Below, in pieces: positions 17,261 to 24,747 of a stretch of DNA of 64,000 bases. The stretch is from UBA5189 sp040389445 (GTDB lineage: Bacteria > Chloroflexota > Limnocylindria > Limnocylindrales > CSP1-4): the NCBI GenBank assembly GCA_040389445.1, contig JAZJZX010000010.1, positions 232,905 through 296,904 on the forward strand. Direction: 5' to 3'. Below the pieces are notes generated by a model that was not told the origin of the DNA, ran no database searches, and saw nothing but the letters and a program-made list of their open reading frames with translations. Both the position numbers and the translations under genes were made by a program. Position 1 is the stretch's first letter. Each line of letters opens with the position of its first letter.

Positions 17261-18423
17261 GCGATGTCCAGTGCGTGGGAGTACGCGCCCGTGGCGTCGT
17301 CGCGGGAGTAGATGGCAAGGGCAGGACGGATGTGCGCGTCGTGGGCGCGGCCCAGCCCCACGGCCGCGGACAGCGGCAGCGCGCCGAACACGTGCAACCG
17401 CCGGAGGCCCTTGGCCGTCGCCTCCAGATCGGCGAACAGCGCGCGCACCGCGTCCTCGAACGCGAGGAGCGTCTGACGCGAGGACATGATGTCCGGGCCT
17501 GGGGTGACAGTAGCCGGGGCGAGCACGACCCTCGGGAGCGGCCGCAGATCCTCTTGGATCTCGTCCGGGCTGACCGTCCCGGACACGTTCAGGATGAGCA
17601 CCGCGTCGGTGCTCGTACCGTCCGGCGGGCTCTCTGACGAGGCGGTGAACTTGACCGTCTGGTCGTCGATCCACGCCCATGCATCCGTGGCGCGGTGGCG
17701 CTGGTAGACCTCGACCGCAATGTTGTCGTCGAGGGCCGCCCCGAGGTAGACGAGGAGGGGAAGCCGGGCGAAGGCGAACACGCTCACGTGGCTGACGCGG
17801 TCCTTGCGGATCGCCTCGGCGAGTTGGTTCGCGATGACCTCGTCGATCTTAGCCGCCGCGGTCGCCCAGTAGCCGGCGTCGGGCGCGGCCTCGCCCGGGA
17901 TCTCGCGGAGGTCGATCTCGATGCCCGAGCGATCGAGGCTGAAGGGGAAGTCGGGGAACCTGTCGTCGCTCTTCAGCACGGCCGCCGCCGCCGCCGGGCG
18001 AGGCACGTCCACGGACTTGCCGCGGAGGTTGCCAATGACGCGGAGGACAGCCGTCGACCGGTCACGATCGAGGCCGGTGACCTTCGCGACCCACTCTTCG
18101 TGCGCTCTCTTGATCTTGCGCAGCCGCTCGATCGTCATCGTGTCGAGGCTGCCCTGCCGGTCGATCTCGTCGTGGTGGTTCGCGCAGATCAGCAGCAGGT
18201 TCTCGGCCTTGGCGCGGTCCTCCTCGGACATGGCGTCCTGGCCACGCGGCGAGCCTTCGGTGCCCTGTGCCCCGACGATGTGGGCGAGTTCGCCCAAGGT
18301 CATGTCGACGTGGGTGATGCGTCCCTCGAGGAGGTCTGTGCCGCAGATCTCACAGCGGCCGGCGGCGGCCGCCCAGACTCGGATCTTCTCCGCCTGAAGC
18401 GGTTCGCGGCGGCGGGCCGTCAT
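17257..18423 (-). CDS. cap5: CBASS effector: HNH nuclease fused to SAVED sensor (Cap5-like)
   Basis: 388 residues. The N-terminal HNH nuclease has C24/C27 (CEICG), H48 in ELAHIVGA and the second metal region LLLICANHHDEID at 77-89. The C-terminal half (from about 190) matches SAVED in order and length, with a segment such as HVFGALPLSAAVGLGRAHDA near the end. In this family SAVED binds the cyclic nucleotide made by the partner enzyme, the protein oligomerises, and the HNH domain degrades DNA. Upstream gene of the pair; the two genes overlap by 4 bp. Clade D enzymes are more often paired with Cap4, so this combination deserves a check. Confidence 0.88.
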   Translation of the reverse strand: MTARRREPLQAEKIRVWAAAAGRCEICGTDLLEGRITHVDMTLGELAHIVGAQGTEGSPRGQDAMSEEDRAKAENLLLICANHHDEIDRQGSLDTMTIERLRKIKRAHEEWVAKVTGLDRDRSTAVLRVIGNLRGKSVDVPRPAAAAAVLKSDDRFPDFPFSLDRSGIEIDLREIPGEAAPDAGYWATAAAKIDEVIANQLAEAIRKDRVSHVSVFAFARLPLLVYLGAALDDNIAVEVYQRHRATDAWAWIDDQTVKFTASSESPPDGTSTDAVLILNVSGTVSPDEIQEDLRPLPRVVLAPATVTPGPDIMSSRQTLLAFEDAVRALFADLEATAKGLRRLHVFGALPLSAAVGLGRAHDAHIRPALAIYSRDDATGAYSHALDIA

Positions 18424-18630
18424 TCGGTGTCCTCCTTCGCATTGGCGGAGCCCCCCGCGGACATCCGGCTAGCCCTCTCGCCGGCTCAATTACGGTCGAG
18501 CACTCCTGATGATGGACCCGGCGCAGCCCGAGTCAACTGGCGTCATGGTCCCGTTCGGCACAGTGCGGCGCTTCGTCGCAACAGGCTTCCGGACCCCATT
18601 GAGCAAATTGGGGGACGTGCCCGGGAACGC
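18424..18630. other. Non-coding gap upstream of the CBASS pair
   Basis: 207 bp between the start of the effector gene and the end of the membrane-protein gene, both on the minus strand. It must hold the CBASS promoter, but I cannot identify convincing -35 or -10 boxes. Confidence 0.4.
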
Positions 18631-19176
18631 TCAGATGGACTGGCCCAAGGTCTGACCGCAGTAGCGGCATGCCAGGGCGGCGGCCTTGATCGTCTCGGCG
18701 CATCGCGGACAGATCCGAGTTGGATCTTCGACTGGTGACGACGCAGGCGGACCCTTGCGCTCAAACGTCGCAGTCAGGACTCTTCCTCGGCCCTTGGACA
18801 ACATGAAGAGCAAGACGGGGACCCCGATCAGGACGGGGCACAGGATCAACGCGATCAGGTATGCAGCGCCGCTGAAGCCACGCTGTTCCCAGGTCTGGCC
18901 CGCCAGGGAGTAGCCGCGATCGATGACGTCGGCTGCGTCCCGACGGAAGGCCGCGAGCGCGGCAACCTCAGTCCCGGCGCTGTATCGGCGGACGACGATC
19001 GGGCCGTTGGCGGCCACCTCGGCCGAGTCTGCCAGCCTCTGGCTCTCCGTCTTTGCTCGCGAATCACGCTTGATCAGGAAGTAGACGAAGAGAACGGCGG
19101 CAACGATGATCCCGAACACCAGCGGGCTCGTCACGTTGGGCAGCGTCATCACCGTGTTCGCGAACTCGTTCGACAT
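18631..19176 (-). CDS. Membrane protein with C-terminal zinc ribbon
   Basis: 181 residues. One transmembrane helix lies near the N-terminus (VFGIIVAAVLFVYFLI, about 20-35) and a second near 105-125 (YLIALILCPVLIGVPVLLFM). Between them is a soluble domain of about 65 residues. The C-terminal zinc ribbon reads CPRCAETIKAAALACRYCG. No enzymatic motif. It is transcribed divergently from the stand-alone M41 peptidase with 124 bp between starts, so the two could share regulation. Family not recognised. Confidence 0.75.
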   Translation of the reverse strand: MSNEFANTVMTLPNVTSPLVFGIIVAAVLFVYFLIKRDSRAKTESQRLADSAEVAANGPIVVRRYSAGTEVAALAAFRRDAADVIDRGYSLAGQTWEQRGFSGAAYLIALILCPVLIGVPVLLFMLSKGRGRVLTATFERKGPPASSPVEDPTRICPRCAETIKAAALACRYCGQTLGQSI

Positions 19177-19300
19177 CGGACCACATCGCTACGGCAGGTT
19201 GATGAACCTACCGTCGGCGATCTCGGCCAGAGGTCAACTTGGCGTGGCCCTCCAGGCCGAACCCGTTGCGTTTGGCGCCCTCCTGTCGGATGTTGGAGGC

Positions 19301-19981
19301 ATGACGAACGAAGAGACGGGCACGACAGCCCTGATGGTCCCGGGCCTGGAGTCCAAGGCTGAACTGATCCCGATGGCGGTCCGCCCGGCCGCTCGCGACC
19401 ACCTCCTGGCGTGGGATGCGAGCCAGCGGCTGGTCGCGATCCACGAGGCCGGCCACGCGGTCGCCGCTGCGGCCTCGCCGACCAAGGTGCCGGTTCGCGC
19501 GATCGACATCACCCTTCGCCACGGCGGCGCGACGATCCTCGGCGGGGCCTTCGAGGACACGTCCCTGCAGTGGGACACCAAGGCGCGGATGCTCGACAAC
19601 ATGCTGGTCGCGATGGCCGGGTCGTCCGCTGAGCGCCTCGTGCTCGGCGAGCACACCAACGGATCGGAGACCGACTACGACAACGCCGTCGCGACAGCGA
19701 TGCGCTTCATCCGAGCGGGCTTTGGCGGCCCCGGCCTGTTCCTCGGCGAGGACGGCCTCCCGCACATGTACCTGACCGACGAGTGGAAGTCCAAGACCCT
19801 CGCCCGCATCCAGGAACTCGTCGCCGAGGCCCAGGCCCGCGCAGACACGGTCATCGCCGAGCACGAGGCTGCGTTGATCTCGGTGGCCACCGCGGTCTAC
19901 GAGTACCGCCGGCTGGCCGACGAGCGGCTGAACGGCGTTCTCGAGGCGGCAGGCTTCAGCCTGCCGAGGCCGACCGCCTGA
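19301..19981 (+). CDS. Stand-alone M41 (FtsH-type) zinc peptidase domain
   Basis: 226 residues from ATG 19301; the GGAGG just before it is unusually close, so the start may differ. The zinc motif HEAGH is at 48-52 and the third ligand Asp is probably D125 in GSETDYDNAVATAMRF, equivalent to the ND..A.. motif of FtsH. The AAA+ ATPase and the membrane anchor of true FtsH are both absent, so any unfolding partner must come from elsewhere. The neighbouring divergent gene encodes a membrane zinc-ribbon protein, a possible partner. Not a housekeeping FtsH; role on the defence element unknown. Confidence 0.82.
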   Translation: MTNEETGTTALMVPGLESKAELIPMAVRPAARDHLLAWDASQRLVAIHEAGHAVAAAASPTKVPVRAIDITLRHGGATILGGAFEDTSLQWDTKARMLDNMLVAMAGSSAERLVLGEHTNGSETDYDNAVATAMRFIRAGFGGPGLFLGEDGLPHMYLTDEWKSKTLARIQELVAEAQARADTVIAEHEAALISVATAVYEYRRLADERLNGVLEAAGFSLPRPTA

Positions 19982-20030
19982 TCGGCTCCGCGCCCGGTTT
20001 GTCAGCCGGCGGCGGGACCTGAGCACGAAG

Positions 20031-20063
20031 GAGGGCCGCCCCCGCAGAACGGGAACGGCCCTC
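20031..20063. terminator. Hairpin between convergent M41 and Argonaute genes
   Basis: GAGGGCCG (20031-20038) pairs with CGGCCCTC (20056-20063). An inner CCCG/CGGG stem sits around the loop CAGAA, separated by a 2x2 internal loop. It lies in the convergent gap after the M41 peptidase and the pAgo stop. There is no T-tract on either side, so it is a probable bidirectional terminator but not a canonical one. Confidence 0.55.
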
Positions 20064-20130
20064 GATTCACACAGTGTCGATGATGGCCTGACGAGTCTGC
20101 GGGCCGGATCCCGCCCGTGTCAAATCGTCG

Positions 20131-21582
20131 CTACATGAACAGCCGGAACGGGTACGTCCGCCGGTCCAGGGTCGGCAAGCGCTTGATGATCTGGGCGAGA
20201 GTGCTGGCGAAGCCGAGGGTTGCCGGCAGCATGTCGTAGAGCGCGTCGTTGTTCCAGTTCATCTTGGTGAGGCCCAGGATCTCCGCCGCCAGGAGCGACG
20301 GCGACCCCCGCCCGGCAAAGCGGCGGACGACCATCGGTCTGGGGATGCCCTTGCCTCCCTGCAGATAGCCCTGACCGCCGGTGACGGCCGTCGCGTTGCC
20401 GTGACTCCATACCAGCATGTCCCGCTCATCCAGCACCAGTGTGGTACCCCGATGGACGGGGAAGTTGTCCGGTTCGCTCGGGCGACCGCCCGCCCGAAAT
20501 CGCGCCTGGTTCAGTAGGACGCCGCGCCAGTTCGGGTGCTCGAGGATCTGGGCCGCCTCAATGTCGGGCACTGACGGGAGCGCCTCGAAGATCCCGTCGA
20601 GTTCCTCTCGCCGGAACTCCGTCTGCTTGTGGAGGACGACCCGTCGTGGGGCGCGGCCCGCCTGACGATCGACGTACAGCGCGAGGCTGCTGGCGACCAC
20701 GGCTCGCATCTGCTCTCGCGAGAGGAACGGGTTGTCGCCCTCCACCTTGTCCCACTCTCGATCGGTGTCGAAGGCCACGAACTCCAATCCCACGCCTTCG
20801 GCATCGAAGACCTGCGAGCAGCAGATCACGAACCTGGGACCGCCCGTGGCCACCCCGCGCAGAGCGAATGACAGGCCGATGAATGCGGTATCGGGCTCCT
20901 GCGGCACCATCTTCCACGGGACGCCACCCGCCTTCGTGTAGAGCGCGATCGAAAGGCGCCACGCGACGCTCGCGCGGTCGAAGTAGTGAAGGGCCTTGTC
21001 CTCGGTCACGATCTGCGACGGGATCGCGCGAACGGCGGCAACCGCCTTGACGTAGTCGTGGAGATCGAAGTCGTCCTCCTGGCCCACGAAGGCGATCGAC
21101 CAGCGGGACGGCAGGTAGATCGCGACGACGTCCCAGTCGTTCCGGGAGGATTCGAGTTGCGCGATGGCGTGGCTCAGCGCCTCGGCGAGTACCAACCATG
21201 GCTTCGCGGACTCGGCCAGCCGTTCGTCCAGGTCCGCCGCAAGTTGGACGCGCGCAGGCGGCGACGCCAGGACGGCTTCGCGCTTGAAGATGCGCCTCAT
21301 GCCCGGGTATTCGGGCAGGTAGGTGTGTCGCTCTCGGGGTCGATGTGTCCGGCGCAGTTCGTCGATGAGCCCGCTCAGCGGCGCGAGTTCTTCGTGCGGC
21401 GTGATTGCCGCGACCCGGATCTCCGGCGGGAGGAGGGTCATCACGCTCTCACTGAGGGGGCCGAACTGGAGGAGGCCGTGGAGCGGGTGCGGATGGCGCT
21501 TGGTCTCGTCGGCCATGTCGAAGAGGAGATCGGGCTCGGGCAGTCGCCGGTAGGCGCCGAGTTCCGAGGGTGACCGCGTCAT
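20131..21582 (-). CDS. Short prokaryotic Argonaute (MID-PIWI)
   Basis: 483 residues from ATG 21582, which overlaps the SIR2 gene stop by 4 bp; the frame is open further upstream but that region is coding for SIR2. The length, the lack of N and PAZ domains, and the terminal part (KMNWNNDALYDMLPATLGFA) identify a MID-PIWI short pAgo. The PIWI-like region around DRASVAWRLSIALYTKAGGV to IGLSFALRGV follows the family order. Short pAgos generally lack the catalytic tetrad, and I see no clear DEDX set here. With the APAZ partner it should bind a guide RNA and sense invading DNA such as plasmids. Confidence 0.9.
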   Translation of the reverse strand: MTRSPSELGAYRRLPEPDLLFDMADETKRHPHPLHGLLQFGPLSESVMTLLPPEIRVAAITPHEELAPLSGLIDELRRTHRPRERHTYLPEYPGMRRIFKREAVLASPPARVQLAADLDERLAESAKPWLVLAEALSHAIAQLESSRNDWDVVAIYLPSRWSIAFVGQEDDFDLHDYVKAVAAVRAIPSQIVTEDKALHYFDRASVAWRLSIALYTKAGGVPWKMVPQEPDTAFIGLSFALRGVATGGPRFVICCSQVFDAEGVGLEFVAFDTDREWDKVEGDNPFLSREQMRAVVASSLALYVDRQAGRAPRRVVLHKQTEFRREELDGIFEALPSVPDIEAAQILEHPNWRGVLLNQARFRAGGRPSEPDNFPVHRGTTLVLDERDMLVWSHGNATAVTGGQGYLQGGKGIPRPMVVRRFAGRGSPSLLAAEILGLTKMNWNNDALYDMLPATLGFASTLAQIIKRLPTLDRRTYPFRLFM

Positions 21583-23330
21583 CGAGGTGCCCTGCTGAAG
21601 GCGGTCGTCGGATCGATCTCGAAGATGGCGTCCATGCCGACCGACTCGCCAAATCCGAACCGCGCAAACGGTCCGTCCCCGGCAAGGGTCAACGACCACG
21701 CTTCGAAGAGCGAGTTCCACGCCTTGTTGTACCTGGGGGCTGTGCGCTCCTTGAGCCAGCCGAGACGCCGGTTTCGTTCGGCATCGTCGTTTGTCCGTTC
21801 CGCCCAGACCGTCGGGTCGAAGACCAGCCAAGGCTGGCCGTTGTGCCATTCCAAGGCCAGTTCTACCCCTTCTGCCCAGGCGATCGAGGTGCCGGGGATC
21901 GTTCCGGTCAACGACGCAGCGACTCCGCGCAATCGAGCGAAGCGGGCATCGTTGGCGAGGTCCGGCCGGATCGTGAGGATGTGCCTTCGTCTCATCCGTC
22001 GGTGATCCAGATCGCGGTTGCGAGCCAAGGCGCCAGCAAGGGCGTCGTAGAGAAGTCCCACGTCAGTCGAGGGACCGGCTCGTCCGATCAGCGGTTGCGT
22101 GTCGAAGGCCGTGACCCGGTACGGGTCGAACACCCGATGGAACTCTCGGTCCGAGCCGAAGCCGACTACGCCGTCACGACGACGTAGGGTGACGAGATCA
22201 CCGGCGGCCTCGGCAACTGCTCGCCGGACTTCCCCGGTGCCCCCGATCCCGCATTCCACCCGACGGCAGGCTGTTGGGTGGTTGATGAGCCGCAGGGCGT
22301 TGAGTCGGACGACCGGCCAGCCCTCTCCGGCCGGCGCCAGCGGAAACGGCGCAATGCGCGTCGGCGGACGGATCGCTTCGAGCCGCGCCACCATCGCGGA
22401 CGGCAGTTCGACCGGCACCAAGACCTCACCCATCAACTCGTCGAAGGTGCCCGCCTGGACCCAGGCGACCTCGATCCCGTTTGCGGCCGCCCGCTCGAGC
22501 AATGCCAGCGGTCGACCTTCGGGCGGGTCGGGCTCCCGGTGAACCCAGAAGAGCCCTGCAGGAAAGGCACCGGGCTGGTCGGCCGCCGCTGCCAGGACGT
22601 CCATGACCGAAGCGTCCCGACCACTGTAGCCCGCGACCACGAGGCCGAAACGGGCGCAGGCTGTCTCGAGAACGTGCCGGAGGTCAGCGTCCTGTTCCTG
22701 CAGTTCGGCCGCCGTGTTCTTGAGGTTCTCGGACTGGTAGTCGCCGTGGACCTTCACGAGCGCAGGAAAGGCGCTCTCGTCGAGTGCCCTGCGGGCCACG
22801 GCGGGTTCGGCGAGGTGTGCCGTCGTCAGCGCCGTCGTCGTGCCCGACAGGCCGCTGACTGCGTCCTCGACGACCCTGTCGAAGTTCGTCGTCCAGACGA
22901 CCGGCACGATGTGCTCGAGCATCAGGGCTGCCAGGGCGATCTGGCCAAATGCAGCCCTGGCGGCGACGATGAAGTCGTCGAGCATGCGACGCCGGTCGGC
23001 GGCATGCGGATACGCTGCCTCGAAGAAGCCCGCGTACTCGTCCGTCGCCCCCGCGTGTGGGTAGCCACCGTCGTCGTCGAAGTAGCGCTGGAGGCGCCGA
23101 CGTACGACGGGATCGGCGACGTCGATTCCGGCAATGGGCGTTGAGGTGAGCGTTGCGTAGAGGAAGCGCTTGTATTGCCAGATCAACTGGCCCGCCGTCG
23201 GAACGCCCGCTGACACCGACGCTCCCGCGCCGAGGAACCACATGAGTCGTCCGCCACGAGCGGCATGAAGTCGACTGAACGCGTCGAGCGTCAGCCGCGG
23301 GATGTGGGGAGGAGCGCCTGGGATGGTCAT
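21579..23330 (-). CDS. SIR2-APAZ effector of a SPARSA system
   Basis: 583 residues. The N-terminal SIR2 domain has the NAD-binding FLGAGASVSAGVP (about 31-43), WTTNFDRVVE near 146 and KVHGD near 189, which carries the catalytic His. GYSGRD near 232 completes the Rossmann motif set. From about 310 to the end the sequence matches an APAZ domain, which replaces the N-terminal half of an Argonaute and binds the short pAgo. In SPARSA systems target recognition triggers NAD+ depletion and death of the infected or plasmid-bearing cell. The pair is translationally coupled and appears intact. Confidence 0.92.
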   Translation of the reverse strand: MTIPGAPPHIPRLTLDAFSRLHAARGGRLMWFLGAGASVSAGVPTAGQLIWQYKRFLYATLTSTPIAGIDVADPVVRRRLQRYFDDDGGYPHAGATDEYAGFFEAAYPHAADRRRMLDDFIVAARAAFGQIALAALMLEHIVPVVWTTNFDRVVEDAVSGLSGTTTALTTAHLAEPAVARRALDESAFPALVKVHGDYQSENLKNTAAELQEQDADLRHVLETACARFGLVVAGYSGRDASVMDVLAAAADQPGAFPAGLFWVHREPDPPEGRPLALLERAAANGIEVAWVQAGTFDELMGEVLVPVELPSAMVARLEAIRPPTRIAPFPLAPAGEGWPVVRLNALRLINHPTACRRVECGIGGTGEVRRAVAEAAGDLVTLRRRDGVVGFGSDREFHRVFDPYRVTAFDTQPLIGRAGPSTDVGLLYDALAGALARNRDLDHRRMRRRHILTIRPDLANDARFARLRGVAASLTGTIPGTSIAWAEGVELALEWHNGQPWLVFDPTVWAERTNDDAERNRRLGWLKERTAPRYNKAWNSLFEAWSLTLAGDGPFARFGFGESVGMDAIFEIDPTTAFSRAPR

Positions 23331-23447
23331 CGTTGCCCCCCGACTGTAGCGGTCTCGCGTCTACACCTGTCGGTCGCGGCCCCGGAGCACGAAGGCCCGT
23401 ACGAACGGTCTCTGGAAACGGTCATGCGCCGAGTCCACGATGCGTGA
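23331..23447. promoter_or_regulatory. Divergent promoter region, SIR2-APAZ and small Cys/His gene
   Basis: 117 bp between divergent starts. It must hold the promoters for the SPARSA pair on the minus strand and the small gene on the plus strand. No clear promoter boxes are recognisable in this GC-rich stretch. Confidence 0.4.
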
Positions 23448-23699
23448 ATGATGACTCCAACCGCCGGTCTCACGCCCGAACACATCGCTCGCATCGTGGA
23501 GGCGGCTCGGATCATCGCGGGCCGCGAGCCGCTCGAAGTACCCGACGATGAAGACGCCATCAGGGGATGGTGCGTCTACTGCGCGGCCTACGACAACGCC
23601 GGCACCTACAACGAGGCCACCGAGGACATCGACTTCGCGATCAAGCACGCCGAGACGTGTCCGTGGGCGCTCCTCGTCGAGGCGATTGGCCCCGCTTGA
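23448..23699 (+). CDS. Small Cys/His protein, possible zinc finger
   Basis: 83 residues. WCVYCAAYDNAG followed by HAETCPW gives C-x2-C and H-x3-C, spaced like a small zinc-binding fold. The N-terminal helix LTPEHIARIVEAARIIAG precedes an acidic segment. It is the last cargo gene before the right terminal repeat. I do not recognise a family. It could be a regulator of the divergent SPARSA pair or an unrelated passenger. Confidence 0.6.
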   Translation: MMTPTAGLTPEHIARIVEAARIIAGREPLEVPDDEDAIRGWCVYCAAYDNAGTYNEATEDIDFAIKHAETCPWALLVEAIGPA

Positions 23700-23881
23700 T
23701 CAGCCGTCCAGCCGCCAGGCGATCGGATCAGCGCCGCGCTCGCGGAGCCCCGCATCAGCCCGGCTGAACCGCCGGCTTCCCGCGAAGCCGACCCTCGAGC
23801 GCCCCTCCTAGTCGGAGATGCGGCACCTACCCCAGACGGCCGCGAAAGGCTCACTGGTACCAGCCGGTACTTTCGTCCGCG
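23700..23881. other. Non-coding right end of the transposon
   Basis: No supported gene lies here. It holds a perfect 10-bp palindrome CTGGTACCAG at 23854-23863 about 20 bp inside the right terminal repeat, followed by another GGTAC at 23866. This could be a subterminal protein-binding site. Confidence 0.45.
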
Positions 23882-23910
23882 TTGGTTTTCCCACCGATTT
23901 CGTTGGGGGT
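23882..23910 (-). repeat. Right terminal inverted repeat (29 bp)
   Basis: The reverse complement matches 1212-1240 at 28 of 29 positions. It ends GGGGGT exactly at the duplicated GTCGGATC. Confidence 0.95.
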
Positions 23911-23918
23911 GTCGGATC
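23911..23918. repeat. Target-site duplication, right copy
   Basis: GTCGGATC, identical to 1204-1211. It lies inside the radC codons for the GDPTP part of the JAMM motif. Confidence 0.93.
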
Positions 23919-24512
23919 GCCGGACGGGTGGTTGTGGACGAGGATGATCCCCGCCGCGGTCAACCGCACGGCATCGCGAAACAGTTCGCCGACCCGGACG
24001 ACGGAGGCACTCACGTTCCCCTGGTACGCCGTCACCACCCGCTGGACGACGTTCTTGGTGTTGAGGACCACGACGCGCAGCTCCTCGCGCTCCAGGCGAC
24101 CCATCTGGAGGACAAGGCGGTCGGCGACGTCACCGGGAGATCGAACGGTCCATCGCGCGGTCGGCCAATCTGCGAGCAGGCGCCGGCCGAGCTCGAAGGC
24201 AGCCTGGAGCTGGGCCGCGCGGGCGGCCCCGACTCCCGCGATTCCCTCCAGTTCGATGCCGGATGAATGGGCCAGGCCGGTCAGCCCGTCGAACCGGGCG
24301 ATGGCGTCCTCGGCGAGATCCACGGCCGAGCGGCCGCGCGATCCGGCGCCCCACAGGAGGGCGATGAGCTCGGCGGACGAGAGCCCCGCGGCTCCCCGAA
24401 GCTGCATCCGTTCGCGCGGACGCTCGGCCGCCGGCAGCTCGCGCAAGGTGCGACCGACCCGGACACCCGGCAGATTCATGGGCGCGTCGGGCATCGTCCG
24501 CCTCCGTGACAC
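23911..24512 (-). pseudogene. radC: radC, N-terminal part cut off by the transposon
   Basis: This is the 5' piece of interrupted radC. It starts at ATG 24512 (in-frame ATGs at 24494 and 24476 are alternatives) and reads through the helix-hairpin-helix region (GIAGVGAARAAQLQAAFELG) to IILVHNHPSGDP at the junction. Translation would run on into the element and stop at about 23808, adding some 34 foreign residues and losing the last JAMM ligand. RadC-family proteins are JAMM-fold, and their loss is usually tolerated. The undamaged codons suggest recent interruption. Confidence 0.94.
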
Positions 24513-24747
24513 GATCGATCTGGCGGTCAGGGTGTCCCCGGGGCCCGGACGACGGAAGCCCGCCGATTCCCCCCGCCATCCGGACCCGAGGACACTGCGC
24601 AGCCTATCCGGACCCGCTCACCGGACGGTCACCCGGCGATGCATCCGGGCTGCGCCGGCCGCGGGCTGGACTGGTCCGCGGGCCGGACCGGCCGCGCGCC
24701 GAAGGAAGAAGCACAAGCCCCATCAGTCGCGGGCGGCAGGGCCCGGT

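Larger units (their letters stand above)
1212..23910. mobile_element. 22.7-kb Mutator-like cargo transposon carrying a defence island
   Basis: The element is bounded by 29-bp inverted repeats (28 of 29 identical) and flanked by an 8-bp duplication within radC. It encodes one large DDE transposase at the left end, oriented inward, and about 17 cargo genes, including type I restriction-modification, a CBASS pair and a SIR2/short-Argonaute pair. No tyrosine or serine integrase, conjugation gene or phage structural gene is visible. An 8-bp duplication fits the Mutator/IS256 superfamily (8-9 bp) and also ISL3. Deleting the element restores an intact host gene, so insertion was precise. The intact ends and uninterrupted cargo suggest a recent event. 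I read no AGCT anywhere inside, unlike the right flank. Whether it still moves cannot be told from sequence. Confidence 0.93.

Noticed and set aside
19301..19981. Truncated housekeeping ftsH
   Set aside because: The AAA part is absent without any trace of a broken upstream frame, and the gene sits in the mobile element with its own start and terminator, so it is a stand-alone M41 gene.
1204..23918. Integration of a genomic island by a site-specific recombinase at radC
   Set aside because: No integrase is encoded; inverted ends with an 8-bp duplication and a DDE protein point to transposition.
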